A stretch of 16,509 bases of DNA from a bacterium (GTDB taxonomy: Bacteria; CSSED10-310; JAJRTK01), in assembly GCA_024278345.1 (NCBI GenBank), contig JAJRTK010000481.1, positions 1 through 16,509 of the forward strand. The letters run 5' to 3'. This document shows positions 1-7,746 of this stretch, piece by piece (position 1 is the first letter of the stretch; every line of letters starts with the position of its first letter). A model generated the notes under the pieces. That model did no database searches and was not told the DNA's origin. It saw only the letters and a program-made list of their open reading frames with translations. The translations under genes and the position numbers were made by a program.

Positions 1-1
1 C

Positions 2-3000
2 CGCGCCGACCGGGTCATCGTTCTTGGGGCCGATGACGTGACCTCCACGGAGATGCTCCAGTGGATCCAGTCGGGAATGCTGGCGGCGGGTGCGTTGACC
101 ACCCAGGAAAAGGTCGCCGATGCAGCCCTCCCCTTCGACCGGCGCCGCCACGGGACGATTATCGGCGCCGGCGCCGTGGCCATCGTGGTGGAGCGGGATC
201 AACTCGTTGAAGGGCGAGGAATGGAGCCCATCGCCGACTTGTTGGCTACAAGGCTCTCCAACAGCGCCTACCATGCCATGCGGCTGGATGTGGACCACAT
301 TGCCGGAGAAGTAGAGGCACTTCTGGCCGATGCCGAGGCAAGGCATGGAATCCGTCGCCGAGAGATCGCCAGTCGGTTGGTCTTCATGTCTCACGAAACC
401 TATACGCCGGCCCAAGGTGGCAGCGCCGCCGCCGAGATCACCGCCATCCGGAACGCCTTCGGCGACGCCGCCAAGGATCTTGTTATCGCCAATACCAAGG
501 GATTCACCGGCCACACCATGGGGGCTGGGATCGAGGATGGCGTCGTCCTGCGCGCCCTCCAATACCAAACCCTCCCCCCCATCCCCAACCTCCGTGAGCC
601 CGACCCGGACCTGGGCGACTTGCGCCTGAGCCGTGGTGGACATCACGACCTCGACTATGCTCTCCGGATTGGCGCGGGGTTCGGATCTCAGATCGGCCTC
701 GCCCTCTTCCGCGCCAGGGCCAAGAGTGCCAGTCGGCTATCGCGGCCAGACGTTTACGAAAAGTGGCTGGGCGGCCTGGTGGGACAGCCAAGAGGCAGGG
801 TCGAAGTCCATGGGCGAATCCTCAAGATGGCGGTGAGTGGAGAGCGGCAGGCGGCGGGGGGCTGGCAAGAAGTTCCTGTCCCGTGCTCTGGGGCTGACAG
901 CCAGCCCCTCGTGGCGGAGACACGGACCTTGCCAACCCAGGACGAAATCTACGGCGGGCTCTTGAGCCTCCTTTGCCGGCGAACCGGTTACGAGCCCGAC
1001 GAGATCGAGCCCGACTTCGAGCTGGAGGCCGATCTGGGCATCGACACCGTGAAGCAGGCGGAGATCATGGCCTCCATCCGGGAGCGCTATTCCCTTCCAA
1101 GGGACGAAAGCTTCCGGTTGGCCGACTATCCCACCCTCCAAGAGATGAGCCTCTATGTGTACCGGCTTCTTGGAGAGTTCCGGGCCACGTCGGCAGAGGC
1201 GCCGGAGCCGCCCGTGATCCCGGCCCCACCGCTTCGGGAAGACCCTGCTCGCCGGACCGTGACCCGGGCCGCGGGCGGGAACGGGGCGAGTAGCGGGAGC
1301 GGCCGCGACCGATGCGAGCGGAACTCAACTCCAAGAAACCTCGCGGATGGGAAGCCCGTGGGGAAGCCGCCTGCTCCCATCACCTTGGCCACGGGAGGTA
1401 TAGGCTGCCGGAAGATCGACGTTGGGCCGGCTCCGGTGCGGGTTTTCGACCCGGGGCGGATGGCGTCGGCGCTTTTGGGCAAGCGGATTGTCATTCTTGG
1501 CGGAACCGACGAGCTTGCCGGGGCGCTAGCGAAGGCCGCCGAGCGCTACGGCGCCCGGGTCCGACGTTTTCTGGGGGATCCTCGGGAGCGTGAGGTTCTG
1601 GAACGTGCCGCTCACCGAAACCTGGACAGCCTCTTTCGCGACGCTTTGGCCGAGCCCGTGGATGGCGTCATCCAGCTTCTCGGGTGTGAGGAGATCTCGG
1701 AACCGGACTGGCTCGAACGACGTGTGCAACTTCTGTTCGCCGTGACCCAAGCCTTCCGAAAGGCCCATGACGGGGCCGCGGCGAAAAGCCGGTCGAGTTT
1801 CCTGTCCGTTACCGCCATGGGCGGTTCCCTGGGGTTCAGCGAGCCTTCCGCCGCCACGATTCTCGGCGGCGCGGTCTCGGGCTTGACCAAGGCCCTGGCC
1901 CGCGAGTGGCCCGAAGCCCGCGTGAAGCTCGTGGACATTCCCCTGGAGTCCCATGCCGAAGAGTCCTTGGCGCCAGCCATCCTGCAGGAGATGATGAGCT
2001 CTGGAAGTCCCGTGGAAATCGGCATGACCTCTCAGGGAGATCGCCGGCGCGTGGTGGAGCTTCCCATCAAGGAGCTCATGCCCAAGGGAATCGAGATCGG
2101 CCCGCGCTCGGTGGTCCTCCTCACAGGCGGCGCCCGAGGAATCACCGCCCGGGTCGCCGAGGAGCTGGCCAGGCGGTCGAGCTGTCGCCTGGCTCTTCTT
2201 GGGCGAACGCCCCTTCTCTTGGACGACGCTCTATCTCTGGATCCGGCGGCGGAAAAGCGGAAGATCCGCCAGCGCCTCCTGGATTCGGGGCAGAGACCGA
2301 CGCCAGTAGCCATCCGGAAGCAGCTCCGGCCGCTCCTTCAGCAGCAAGAGATCGCCGAAACCCTCCAGCGCCTCCGCCGCGCCGGCAGCGAGGTGCTCTA
2401 CTTACCGTGTGACGTCGGGTCGAAGGAAGCCTTGACCGGGGCGATCCGGGAGATACGGTCCGCTTTCGGTCCCATCGACGGCGTCATCCACGGCGCCGGC
2501 ATCGAGATCAGCCGGAAACTCCAGGAGAAGAGCGAGGAAGAGTTCCGGCGGGTCTTCCGTGGCAAGGCCTTGGGCGCCCTCCATCTTTGGAACCTCCTGA
2601 AAGAGGATGATCCGGCTTTTTTCATCGCTTTCTCGTCTGTTGCGGGTCGGTACGGCAACGCCGGACAGCTCGACTACGGGGCGGCGAACGACCTCTTGAG
2701 CAAACTGGTCCAGGTCATCGGACGGGAGAGTTCGACCCAGGCCCTTTCCATTGACTGGAGCGCCTGGGACCAGGTGGGGATGGCCACCCGAGGCAGCACG
2801 AAGAGATTGCTCCAGGCCAGCGGCGTGGAGTTCATCGAGCCCGATCTCGGGGCAGCGCTGGTGCCGGAGCTCCTCCGCTCGGGCATCACCGGGGAAGTCC
2901 TCGTCGCCGGAGAACTCGGAATCCTGGGCGCCGAAGCCACAGTGGTGGTGCCACTTTTAGCCACCGGGGAGAATGGGAGTGACGGCGCGAAGAACCCCAC

Positions 3001-5005
3001 GCCCGTCTCAAAAAAAGTGGCCGCGAGTCCGTTTTCCCTTCCCGGCAGGGACACGGCGAAGTCGCCGCTCCTGGACAAAATCGTCCTCTTCCATGAGAAA
3101 CGCTACCTGGAGGCCGTTCGCCAATTGAGCCTGGAAACCGACGCCTTCCTTCGGGATCACGTCTACGAGGGAACGGCCCTGCTTCCCGGTGTCATGGCCT
3201 TGGAGGCATTTGCCGAGGCCGCCCGGCTCCTCTTCCCCCACCTGACGTTCATGGGCACCGAACAGGTCCGGTTCCAGAAGGCCCTCAAGCTGCACAGAGG
3301 CCAACCCGTAGACATGCTCGTTCGGGCCACGGCCGAGGCCAACGGCGTGCCCGCCGGACAGAGGCACGTCGCCGTCTCCATCTCCAGCCGCCGCACAACG
3401 GCCACGGGCCGGCTCCTGGAGAACCTCCACTTCAAGGGCCTCGTCCGCCTTGGCAGAAGCGAGCCCGAAACCCCGCCGCCCGTCACCTTCACTCACGACA
3501 CCCCATACCGGATCGGCCCCGAAGGCGAAGCCATCTACAAGAGCTTATTCCACACCGGGACCTTCCGGTTGCTGGAGCGCCTTCCCTGGATCGCCGACGA
3601 TGCCCTCATCGCCTATGGCAAGCAGTCCCCGGATCCACTGACCTCCAAGGGTGACAACTCCCACCTCGTCACCGACCCCTTGACCCGGGAGATCGCCTTC
3701 CAGGCAGCCGGCGCCCTGGGCATGGCAAGGAACGGTCGCAGCTATCTTCCCTTGGCGGTGGCCCGAAGCCGCCATTTCGCCCCCGCCAGGCCGGGACAAT
3801 CCGTGGTGGCCCGGGTCCGCCTCGTCCATCCCGGACCCGATGTCATGACCCTGGACGTGGATCTCCTGGACGACCATGGAAACCTTCTCCAAACGGTGGA
3901 GGGTTTCCAGATGGTGGGCCACCAGGCGCTTCGTCCCGAAGAGGTGCTGAAGTGCGGAGCCCAGTGGAAGCTCACCCGACGCACGGTCCATGCCCTGGAG
4001 ATCCCCGACCTTCTCCGGCGCCTGGGCAAGACGGAGCAATCCCTTCTCACCCAGGAAGAAAAGGCCAACTGGACCCGCCTGCGACGTCAAAATCGTCGCA
4101 ACGAATGGCTGGCCGCGCGATTGGCCGCCAAAACCCTGGTCCAAGAGCACTTGCGGGACTTCCATGGCCTCGCCTACCCGCTGGAGCAAATCGAGATCGC
4201 CCACCGACCCGCTGGCGAACCCTACGCCCACCTGGTCCGCGGCGAAAAGAAGCTCCCCGACGATCCTCCCAAGCTCCCACCCATCAGCCTGACCCACTCC
4301 CACGGGACCGCAATTGCCGTGCTTTCCGGCTGTTCTCGGCGCCTCCTGCCGGGAGTCGATCTGGAGCGCATCGAGCCCCGGAGCGACGCCTTCGTGGAAA
4401 ACTACTTTTCCCACAGTGAGATGGCCCTTGCCCCGCCCTGGGCACACCGCCGTGCCGAGCTGGTCACAGCCCTCTGGACCATTAAGGAGGCCGTCTCCAA
4501 GTCCCTGGGAATCGGCCTCCGCGCCCGCACCTTCGAAATCCGGGTCACCGACCTCGACGCCCATGGCCACGCCAGGGTACACCTCACGGGAGCCGCCGCC
4601 GAGGCCTTCCAAAAGCTCCAAGGCACCGATCTCAAGGTTCGCGTCACCCTTGAACCCGGATTCGCCCTCGCCGAGTCCTATCTCCTGGCCATGCCCCTCC
4701 CGAAGACCGATGGCAACACCCTGCCCAAAGAGTCACAGGCCAAGGGAGAACCTCTATCCACCAAAGCAAGCGTTTCCGAAGAAAGCTCGCCAGAGCCGCG
4801 TTCCGCTCCGGCCGTCGGCCGTCCGACCGCCGTCCCTCGCAACGGTTCGGGACAATCCGGGGCAACCGCCGGCCAGCACGGTGGTGCCCGGGAAAAATTG
4901 GCCCAGCCTGCTACCGGCGAGCCCGATCCCGCCCGGGAAAAGCTGGCGGCCGCCGCCGCCCTTCTCCACCACAAGGGGCTGCTCCAGGAAGGAGGCCGGG
5001 AGTGA
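2..5005 (+). CDS. Iterative PKS/PUFA-synthase-like protein, KS-ACP-KR-DH-PPTase (5' partial)
   Basis: A multidomain synthase that should build a reduced, unsaturated acyl chain in the cytosol. The frame is open from base 2, so the start and the KS active-site Cys lie upstream; the GTG at 38 is internal. Numbering below counts from base 38. Residues 1-230 are the KS C-terminal half, with the first His in SHETYTP (H119) and NTKGFTGH (K154, H159). An ACP at 300-375 carries LGIDTVKQ. A structural KR half lies at 475-680, then a KR with TGGARGIT (696-703) and K843, S867, Y880, N884. The DH has HxxxGxxxxP from H1041 and FQAAG near 1221. The C-terminal Sfp-type PPTase has GVDLE (1439-1443) and WTIKEAVSK (1480-1488). 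A Pro/Ala-rich tail closes it. No AT fits in the roughly 70 residues between KS and ACP, and no ER is seen. The order recalls enediyne PKSE without its AT, or PfaA/HglE-type synthases. Product unknown. Confidence 0.9.
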   Translation, partial: RADRVIVLGADDVTSTEMLQWIQSGMLAAGALTTQEKVADAALPFDRRRHGTIIGAGAVAIVVERDQLVEGRGMEPIADLLATRLSNSAYHAMRLDVDHIAGEVEALLADAEARHGIRRREIASRLVFMSHETYTPAQGGSAAAEITAIRNAFGDAAKDLVIANTKGFTGHTMGAGIEDGVVLRALQYQTLPPIPNLREPDPDLGDLRLSRGGHHDLDYALRIGAGFGSQIGLALFRARAKSASRLSRPDVYEKWLGGLVGQPRGRVEVHGRILKMAVSGERQAAGGWQEVPVPCSGADSQPLVAETRTLPTQDEIYGGLLSLLCRRTGYEPDEIEPDFELEADLGIDTVKQAEIMASIRERYSLPRDESFRLADYPTLQEMSLYVYRLLGEFRATSAEAPEPPVIPAPPLREDPARRTVTRAAGGNGASSGSGRDRCERNSTPRNLADGKPVGKPPAPITLATGGIGCRKIDVGPAPVRVFDPGRMASALLGKRIVILGGTDELAGALAKAAERYGARVRRFLGDPREREVLERAAHRNLDSLFRDALAEPVDGVIQLLGCEEISEPDWLERRVQLLFAVTQAFRKAHDGAAAKSRSSFLSVTAMGGSLGFSEPSAATILGGAVSGLTKALAREWPEARVKLVDIPLESHAEESLAPAILQEMMSSGSPVEIGMTSQGDRRRVVELPIKELMPKGIEIGPRSVVLLTGGARGITARVAEELARRSSCRLALLGRTPLLLDDALSLDPAAEKRKIRQRLLDSGQRPTPVAIRKQLRPLLQQQEIAETLQRLRRAGSEVLYLPCDVGSKEALTGAIREIRSAFGPIDGVIHGAGIEISRKLQEKSEEEFRRVFRGKALGALHLWNLLKEDDPAFFIAFSSVAGRYGNAGQLDYGAANDLLSKLVQVIGRESSTQALSIDWSAWDQVGMATRGSTKRLLQASGVEFIEPDLGAALVPELLRSGITGEVLVAGELGILGAEATVVVPLLATGENGSDGAKNPTPVSKKVAASPFSLPGRDTAKSPLLDKIVLFHEKRYLEAVRQLSLETDAFLRDHVYEGTALLPGVMALEAFAEAARLLFPHLTFMGTEQVRFQKALKLHRGQPVDMLVRATAEANGVPAGQRHVAVSISSRRTTATGRLLENLHFKGLVRLGRSEPETPPPVTFTHDTPYRIGPEGEAIYKSLFHTGTFRLLERLPWIADDALIAYGKQSPDPLTSKGDNSHLVTDPLTREIAFQAAGALGMARNGRSYLPLAVARSRHFAPARPGQSVVARVRLVHPGPDVMTLDVDLLDDHGNLLQTVEGFQMVGHQALRPEEVLKCGAQWKLTRRTVHALEIPDLLRRLGKTEQSLLTQEEKANWTRLRRQNRRNEWLAARLAAKTLVQEHLRDFHGLAYPLEQIEIAHRPAGEPYAHLVRGEKKLPDDPPKLPPISLTHSHGTAIAVLSGCSRRLLPGVDLERIEPRSDAFVENYFSHSEMALAPPWAHRRAELVTALWTIKEAVSKSLGIGLRARTFEIRVTDLDAHGHARVHLTGAAAEAFQKLQGTDLKVRVTLEPGFALAESYLLAMPLPKTDGNTLPKESQAKGEPLSTKASVSEESSPEPRSAPAVGRPTAVPRNGSGQSGATAGQHGGAREKLAQPATGEPDPAREKLAAAAALLHHKGLLQEGGRE
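4986..5004 (+). promoter_or_regulatory. Shine-Dalgarno and GTGA overlap joining the synthase and BCCP genes
   Basis: AGGAAGGAGG at 4986-4995 is a near-perfect Shine-Dalgarno sequence. It sits 6 bases before the GTG at 5002-5004, which overlaps the synthase stop TGA at 5003-5005. This fixes the GTG as the start of the biotin carrier gene and indicates translational coupling between the two. Confidence 0.8.
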
Positions 5006-5520
5006 ACAGCTACGAAGTCCAATTCGCTGGAGGCAGCCGTTACGAAGTCGATCTCCGCTGCCGCCAAGGCCGATGGCAGGCCACCATCGGGGGAACCGAT
5101 TTCGAGCTCCGCCTTCTAGAGAGCGACGGTCTGGATCGGGTGGCCGTGGAAGTGGCCGGAGAAAGGATCGAACTCCCCCTCCAAGGGAGTTCCCCCGCCT
5201 GGGGAGACGCCGGCGCCATCAGGATCCGCGACCGGACCCTCGAGATCCCCTCCCGCCCTTCCAAGGCGGCCAACGCCGAAAAGCGAGCCATCCAAAGCCC
5301 CATGGCCGGTTTTCTCCAAAGCCTGCTGGTGGAGCCGGGTGACCGGATTCACTCCGGCGCACCCCTTTTTGTCCTCGAGGCCATGAAGATGGAAAACACC
5401 ATCACTGCCCAAGAGGGAGGCATCGTTGCCGCCCTCCTCGCCCAACCGGGCTCCACCGTCCGCAAGGGCGATGCTCTGCTCCAAATCGTTCCATCCAGAT
5501 CCACCGATTCCGGGAGTTGA
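5002..5520 (+). CDS. Biotin carboxyl carrier protein of an acyl-CoA carboxylase
   Basis: A 172-residue carrier whose biotin shuttles CO2 from a biotin carboxylase to the carboxyltransferase encoded next. Residues about 95-165 form a biotinyl domain with the diagnostic EAMKMEN motif; the biotinylated Lys is K129, codon 5386-5388. Residues 1-85 are beta-rich and resemble the BT region that precedes the carrier domain in propionyl-CoA carboxylase alpha subunits (family recall, not a computed match). The biotin carboxylase part usually fused in front is absent, so this is a stand-alone carrier, and a separate biotin carboxylase is needed from upstream or elsewhere in the genome. It overlaps the synthase gene by 4 bases and is followed after 3 bases by the carboxyltransferase. 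A decarboxylase-pump gamma subunit is a less likely alternative, since no membrane subunit is nearby. Confidence 0.93.
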   Translation: MNSYEVQFAGGSRYEVDLRCRQGRWQATIGGTDFELRLLESDGLDRVAVEVAGERIELPLQGSSPAWGDAGAIRIRDRTLEIPSRPSKAANAEKRAIQSPMAGFLQSLLVEPGDRIHSGAPLFVLEAMKMENTITAQEGGIVAALLAQPGSTVRKGDALLQIVPSRSTDSGS

Positions 5521-5526
5521 GCCATG
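5512..5526 (+). promoter_or_regulatory. Shine-Dalgarno deciding the carboxyltransferase start
   Basis: GGGAG at 5512-5516 lies 7 bases before the ATG at 5524. It partly overlaps the end of the biotin carrier gene. It supports starting the carboxyltransferase at 5524 even though the first 60 or so residues do not look like the family. Confidence 0.6.
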
Positions 5527-7152
5527 CACGCCGTCCTCTCCAAGCTGCCTGGAACCGAAATCACCAGTCCACGAGCATCCCTCGCCATCCCCGCCCCCAC
5601 AACCGCCCAGGCCAACCCCAACGCCCGGCCTGGCGCGGAGCACAAGCCAGCAGCCAATCACCCGGCGGCCCAGCCAAAACCTCCCCAAAAGAAGCGCCGG
5701 AGTGTGGCCCGGGCACGCCTCCGGGCACTCTTTGATCCCGGGTCTTTTCAGGAGATCGGTGCTGAAATCCTCCACCGGAGCACCGATTTTGGGCTGGAAA
5801 AGCGCCAAATGCCCGGGGATGGAGTGGTGACGGGCTTCGGCCAGATCGCCGGCCGTACCGTCTACGCCTATTCCCAGGATCGCACCATTCTTGGCGGCTC
5901 CCTGGGCGAGGCACACGCCAAGAAGATCACCCACCTCCAGGATCTGGCCCTCCGCACCCAATCGCCCTTGGTGGGGATCAACGATTCCGGCGGCGCCCGC
6001 ATCCAGGAAGGTATCGACAGCCTGGGCGGCTACGGCGAGATCTTCCGCCGCAATGTCCAAGCCTCGGGAGTGATCCCCCAGATCTCCCTCATCCTGGGCC
6101 CGTGCGCCGGCGGCGCCGTCTATTCTCCCGCTCTCACCGATTTCGTGGGGATGGTGGACCGGCGCTCCTACATGTTTCTCACCGGCCCGAAGGTCGTGAA
6201 AACCGTGACCTTCGAAGATGTCACCGTCGAGCGCTTGGGCGGCGCAGCCGTCCATTCCGGCCAGACCGGCGTTTCCCACTTCCTCTTCGCCGACGAGATG
6301 GAGGCGATCCAGAACGTCCGCCGACTCCTGAGCTACCTTCCCCAAAACTGCCACGAGCCCCCGCCGGTCCCGCGGAATCCCGGCGATCCCGTGGATCGGA
6401 TGCCCGCCGCCCTGGAAAGGATCGTCCCCGCCCAAGCGCGGCAGCCCTACGATGTCCGAGAAGTCGTGGCGGAGGTGGTGGACCGGGATTCCTTCCTGGA
6501 GGTCCACCAAAATTGGGCCAGGAACATTGTCGTAGGCCTGGCCCGCCTCGGCGGCCATTCCGTGGGAATCATCGCCAACCAGCCGGCTCACCTGGCGGGA
6601 GTCCTGGATATCGACGCCAGCCGGAAGGCGGCACGCTTCATCCGCACCTGTAACGCCTTCCGCCTTCCCCTTGTCAGCTTCGTGGACGTTCCCGGCTTCC
6701 TTCCCGGCACCGATCAGGAGCACCACGGAGTCATCGATCACGGAGCGAAGCTCCTGTATGCCTACTGCGAGGCCACCGTCCCCAAGCTCAGTGTGATCCT
6801 CCGGAAGGCGTACGGCGGGGCCTACATCGTCATGAGCAGCCGCCACGTTGGAGGCGACTGCAACCTTTCCTGGCCCACGGCCGAAATCGCCGTCATGGGC
6901 GCCCAAGGCGCGGTGGAGATCCTCTTCTCCCGGCAACTGGCCAAGGAACCCGATCCCGCAGCTTGCGCTGAGAAGCTGAAAAAGGACTACGAAGAGAGGT
7001 TCCTCTCCCCTCAAAGAGCCGTGGAACGAGGCTTCATCGACGAAGTGATCGCCCCCTGCGAGACCCGGCGCACTCTTTGCCGATACCTCCACGCCCTGAA
7101 AAACAAGGAAGAATCTCGCCAGCCCCGGCGGAATGGGAACATTCCTACATAG
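5524..7152 (+). CDS. Acyl-CoA carboxylase carboxyltransferase (beta) subunit, PccB/MmdA family
   Basis: Transfers the carboxyl group from carboxybiotin to an acyl-CoA, giving malonyl- or methylmalonyl-CoA. The 542 residues contain both crotonase-fold halves. The N-terminal half has GGARIQEG near residue 157 and GPCAGGAVYSPALTDF near 190. The C-terminal half has VPGFLPGTDQEHHGVIDHGAK from about 389 and MGAQGAVEILF near 458. In YGGAYIVM the last-but-two position is Ile435 (codon 6826-6828). The equivalent residue in Streptomyces PccB is Asp422, and Ile there is linked to accepting acetyl-CoA as well as propionyl-CoA. Residues 1-60 are Pro/Ala-rich and replace the usual N-terminal helical segment; homology begins around RLRALFDPGSF. 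Third gene of the synthase operon, so it probably supplies the extender unit. Confidence 0.95.
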   Translation: MHAVLSKLPGTEITSPRASLAIPAPTTAQANPNARPGAEHKPAANHPAAQPKPPQKKRRSVARARLRALFDPGSFQEIGAEILHRSTDFGLEKRQMPGDGVVTGFGQIAGRTVYAYSQDRTILGGSLGEAHAKKITHLQDLALRTQSPLVGINDSGGARIQEGIDSLGGYGEIFRRNVQASGVIPQISLILGPCAGGAVYSPALTDFVGMVDRRSYMFLTGPKVVKTVTFEDVTVERLGGAAVHSGQTGVSHFLFADEMEAIQNVRRLLSYLPQNCHEPPPVPRNPGDPVDRMPAALERIVPAQARQPYDVREVVAEVVDRDSFLEVHQNWARNIVVGLARLGGHSVGIIANQPAHLAGVLDIDASRKAARFIRTCNAFRLPLVSFVDVPGFLPGTDQEHHGVIDHGAKLLYAYCEATVPKLSVILRKAYGGAYIVMSSRHVGGDCNLSWPTAEIAVMGAQGAVEILFSRQLAKEPDPAACAEKLKKDYEERFLSPQRAVERGFIDEVIAPCETRRTLCRYLHALKNKEESRQPRRNGNIPT

Positions 7153-7419
7153 CCTGAGGCCCGAGCTTTGCGAAAACAACGCTTTCGGCTATCATCGAAC
7201 CCGCGAGGCATTTTCATGACCCTGGAATCTGGATCAAGCCGTACGGCGCAAGAGCAATTCTTGGCATGTTACGGTAGAAAGTCTGTTTCTGAGATGGTCA
7301 TCGCACAGGTGATCGGTCTGTGCTCGGGACGAACGGAAGATTGAAAAATGGGTGCCTTGCCGTGGAATTTTGGATATCGCGAAAAACCCATGTCAAGCAC
7401 TAGGATAGGGGAATCCACT
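7153..7419. other. Intergenic region, no confident gene
   Basis: 267 bases separate the carboxyltransferase from the small secreted-protein gene. Apart from one weak small ORF at 7216-7344, I see no RNA gene or convincing terminator. TTGAAA at 7341-7346 could be a -35 box, but no good -10 follows at normal spacing. Confidence 0.5.
7216..7344 (+). CDS. Possible 42-residue small ORF, unknown
   Basis: ATG at 7216 is preceded by GAGG at 7205-7208 with a 7-base gap, a usable ribosome binding site. The frame stays open for 42 residues to TGA at 7342-7344. The peptide is mixed in composition, with two Cys and no signal peptide or membrane segment. I do not recognise it and it could be chance. Confidence 0.2.
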   Translation: MTLESGSSRTAQEQFLACYGRKSVSEMVIAQVIGLCSGRTED

Positions 7420-7746
7420 ATGCTGAGGAACGCTCGCAAAACCGTCGCTTCGGTCATCATCACCCTTCTGCTCGGCTGGGCCTCCATGGCTTCGGCTGGT
7501 CAGCAGCGCTTCACGCTAAAACATATTGGTCCGATGGCAGTGGTCATCGGGGGCCTTTCCAACGCCGGCCACTTGGCGCTCAGTGGACACAACGTGTTCG
7601 ATCTGCGGATTGTCGATCGAAATCATCCCAGTCTGACGAAAGTCCAGGCAATGGACCTCGGTCGTTCTTCCTTCGATACGAAACAGGAAATGACTACCCG
7701 AATGGTGTTTGTTTCTTCGAAGGAGCGAAACGATTTGCACGATTGA
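7420..7746 (+). CDS. Secreted protein of unknown function, 5' fragment of a probably frameshifted gene
   Basis: The start ATG at 7420 follows a purine-rich stretch (GGATAGGGG, 7402-7410). An in-frame ATG at 7348 is possible but would bury the signal peptide. The first 26 residues are a classical Sec signal: Arg/Lys-rich start, hydrophobic core, and ASMASA followed by GQQ as the likely signal peptidase I site. The mature part begins with a mixed hydrophobic and Gly-rich stretch. No family is recognised. The frame stops at 7744-7746, but its last 20 residues look out of frame. Reading the -1 frame from about 7689 onward gives a smoother protein that continues to 8108. Probably one 229-residue secreted protein broken by a single-base loss in the A run at 7688-7690. 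Confidence 0.55.
   Translation: MLRNARKTVASVIITLLLGWASMASAGQQRFTLKHIGPMAVVIGGLSNAGHLALSGHNVFDLRIVDRNHPSLTKVQAMDLGRSSFDTKQEMTTRMVFVSSKERNDLHD

Noticed and set aside
38-40. GTG at 38 as the true start of the synthase
   Set aside because: The frame is open back to base 2 and reads RADRVIVLGADDV, typical KS sequence just after the active-site Cys region, so the gene begins upstream.
3545-4621. Antisense frame of 358 codons over the DH and PPTase region
   Set aside because: Shadow of the synthase gene with no motif and no ribosome binding site of note.
5116-7179. Long antisense open frame (687 codons) across the BCCP and carboxyltransferase genes
   Set aside because: The + strand holds unmistakable BCCP and PccB motifs there. 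A long open antisense frame is expected in GC-rich coding DNA, and its Gly/Asp/Val-rich product has no recognisable motif.
7678-7695. Programmed -1 frameshift site in the secreted-protein gene
   Set aside because: No X-XXY-YYZ slippery heptamer or downstream pseudoknot is evident. A simple one-base loss in the A run explains the break better.
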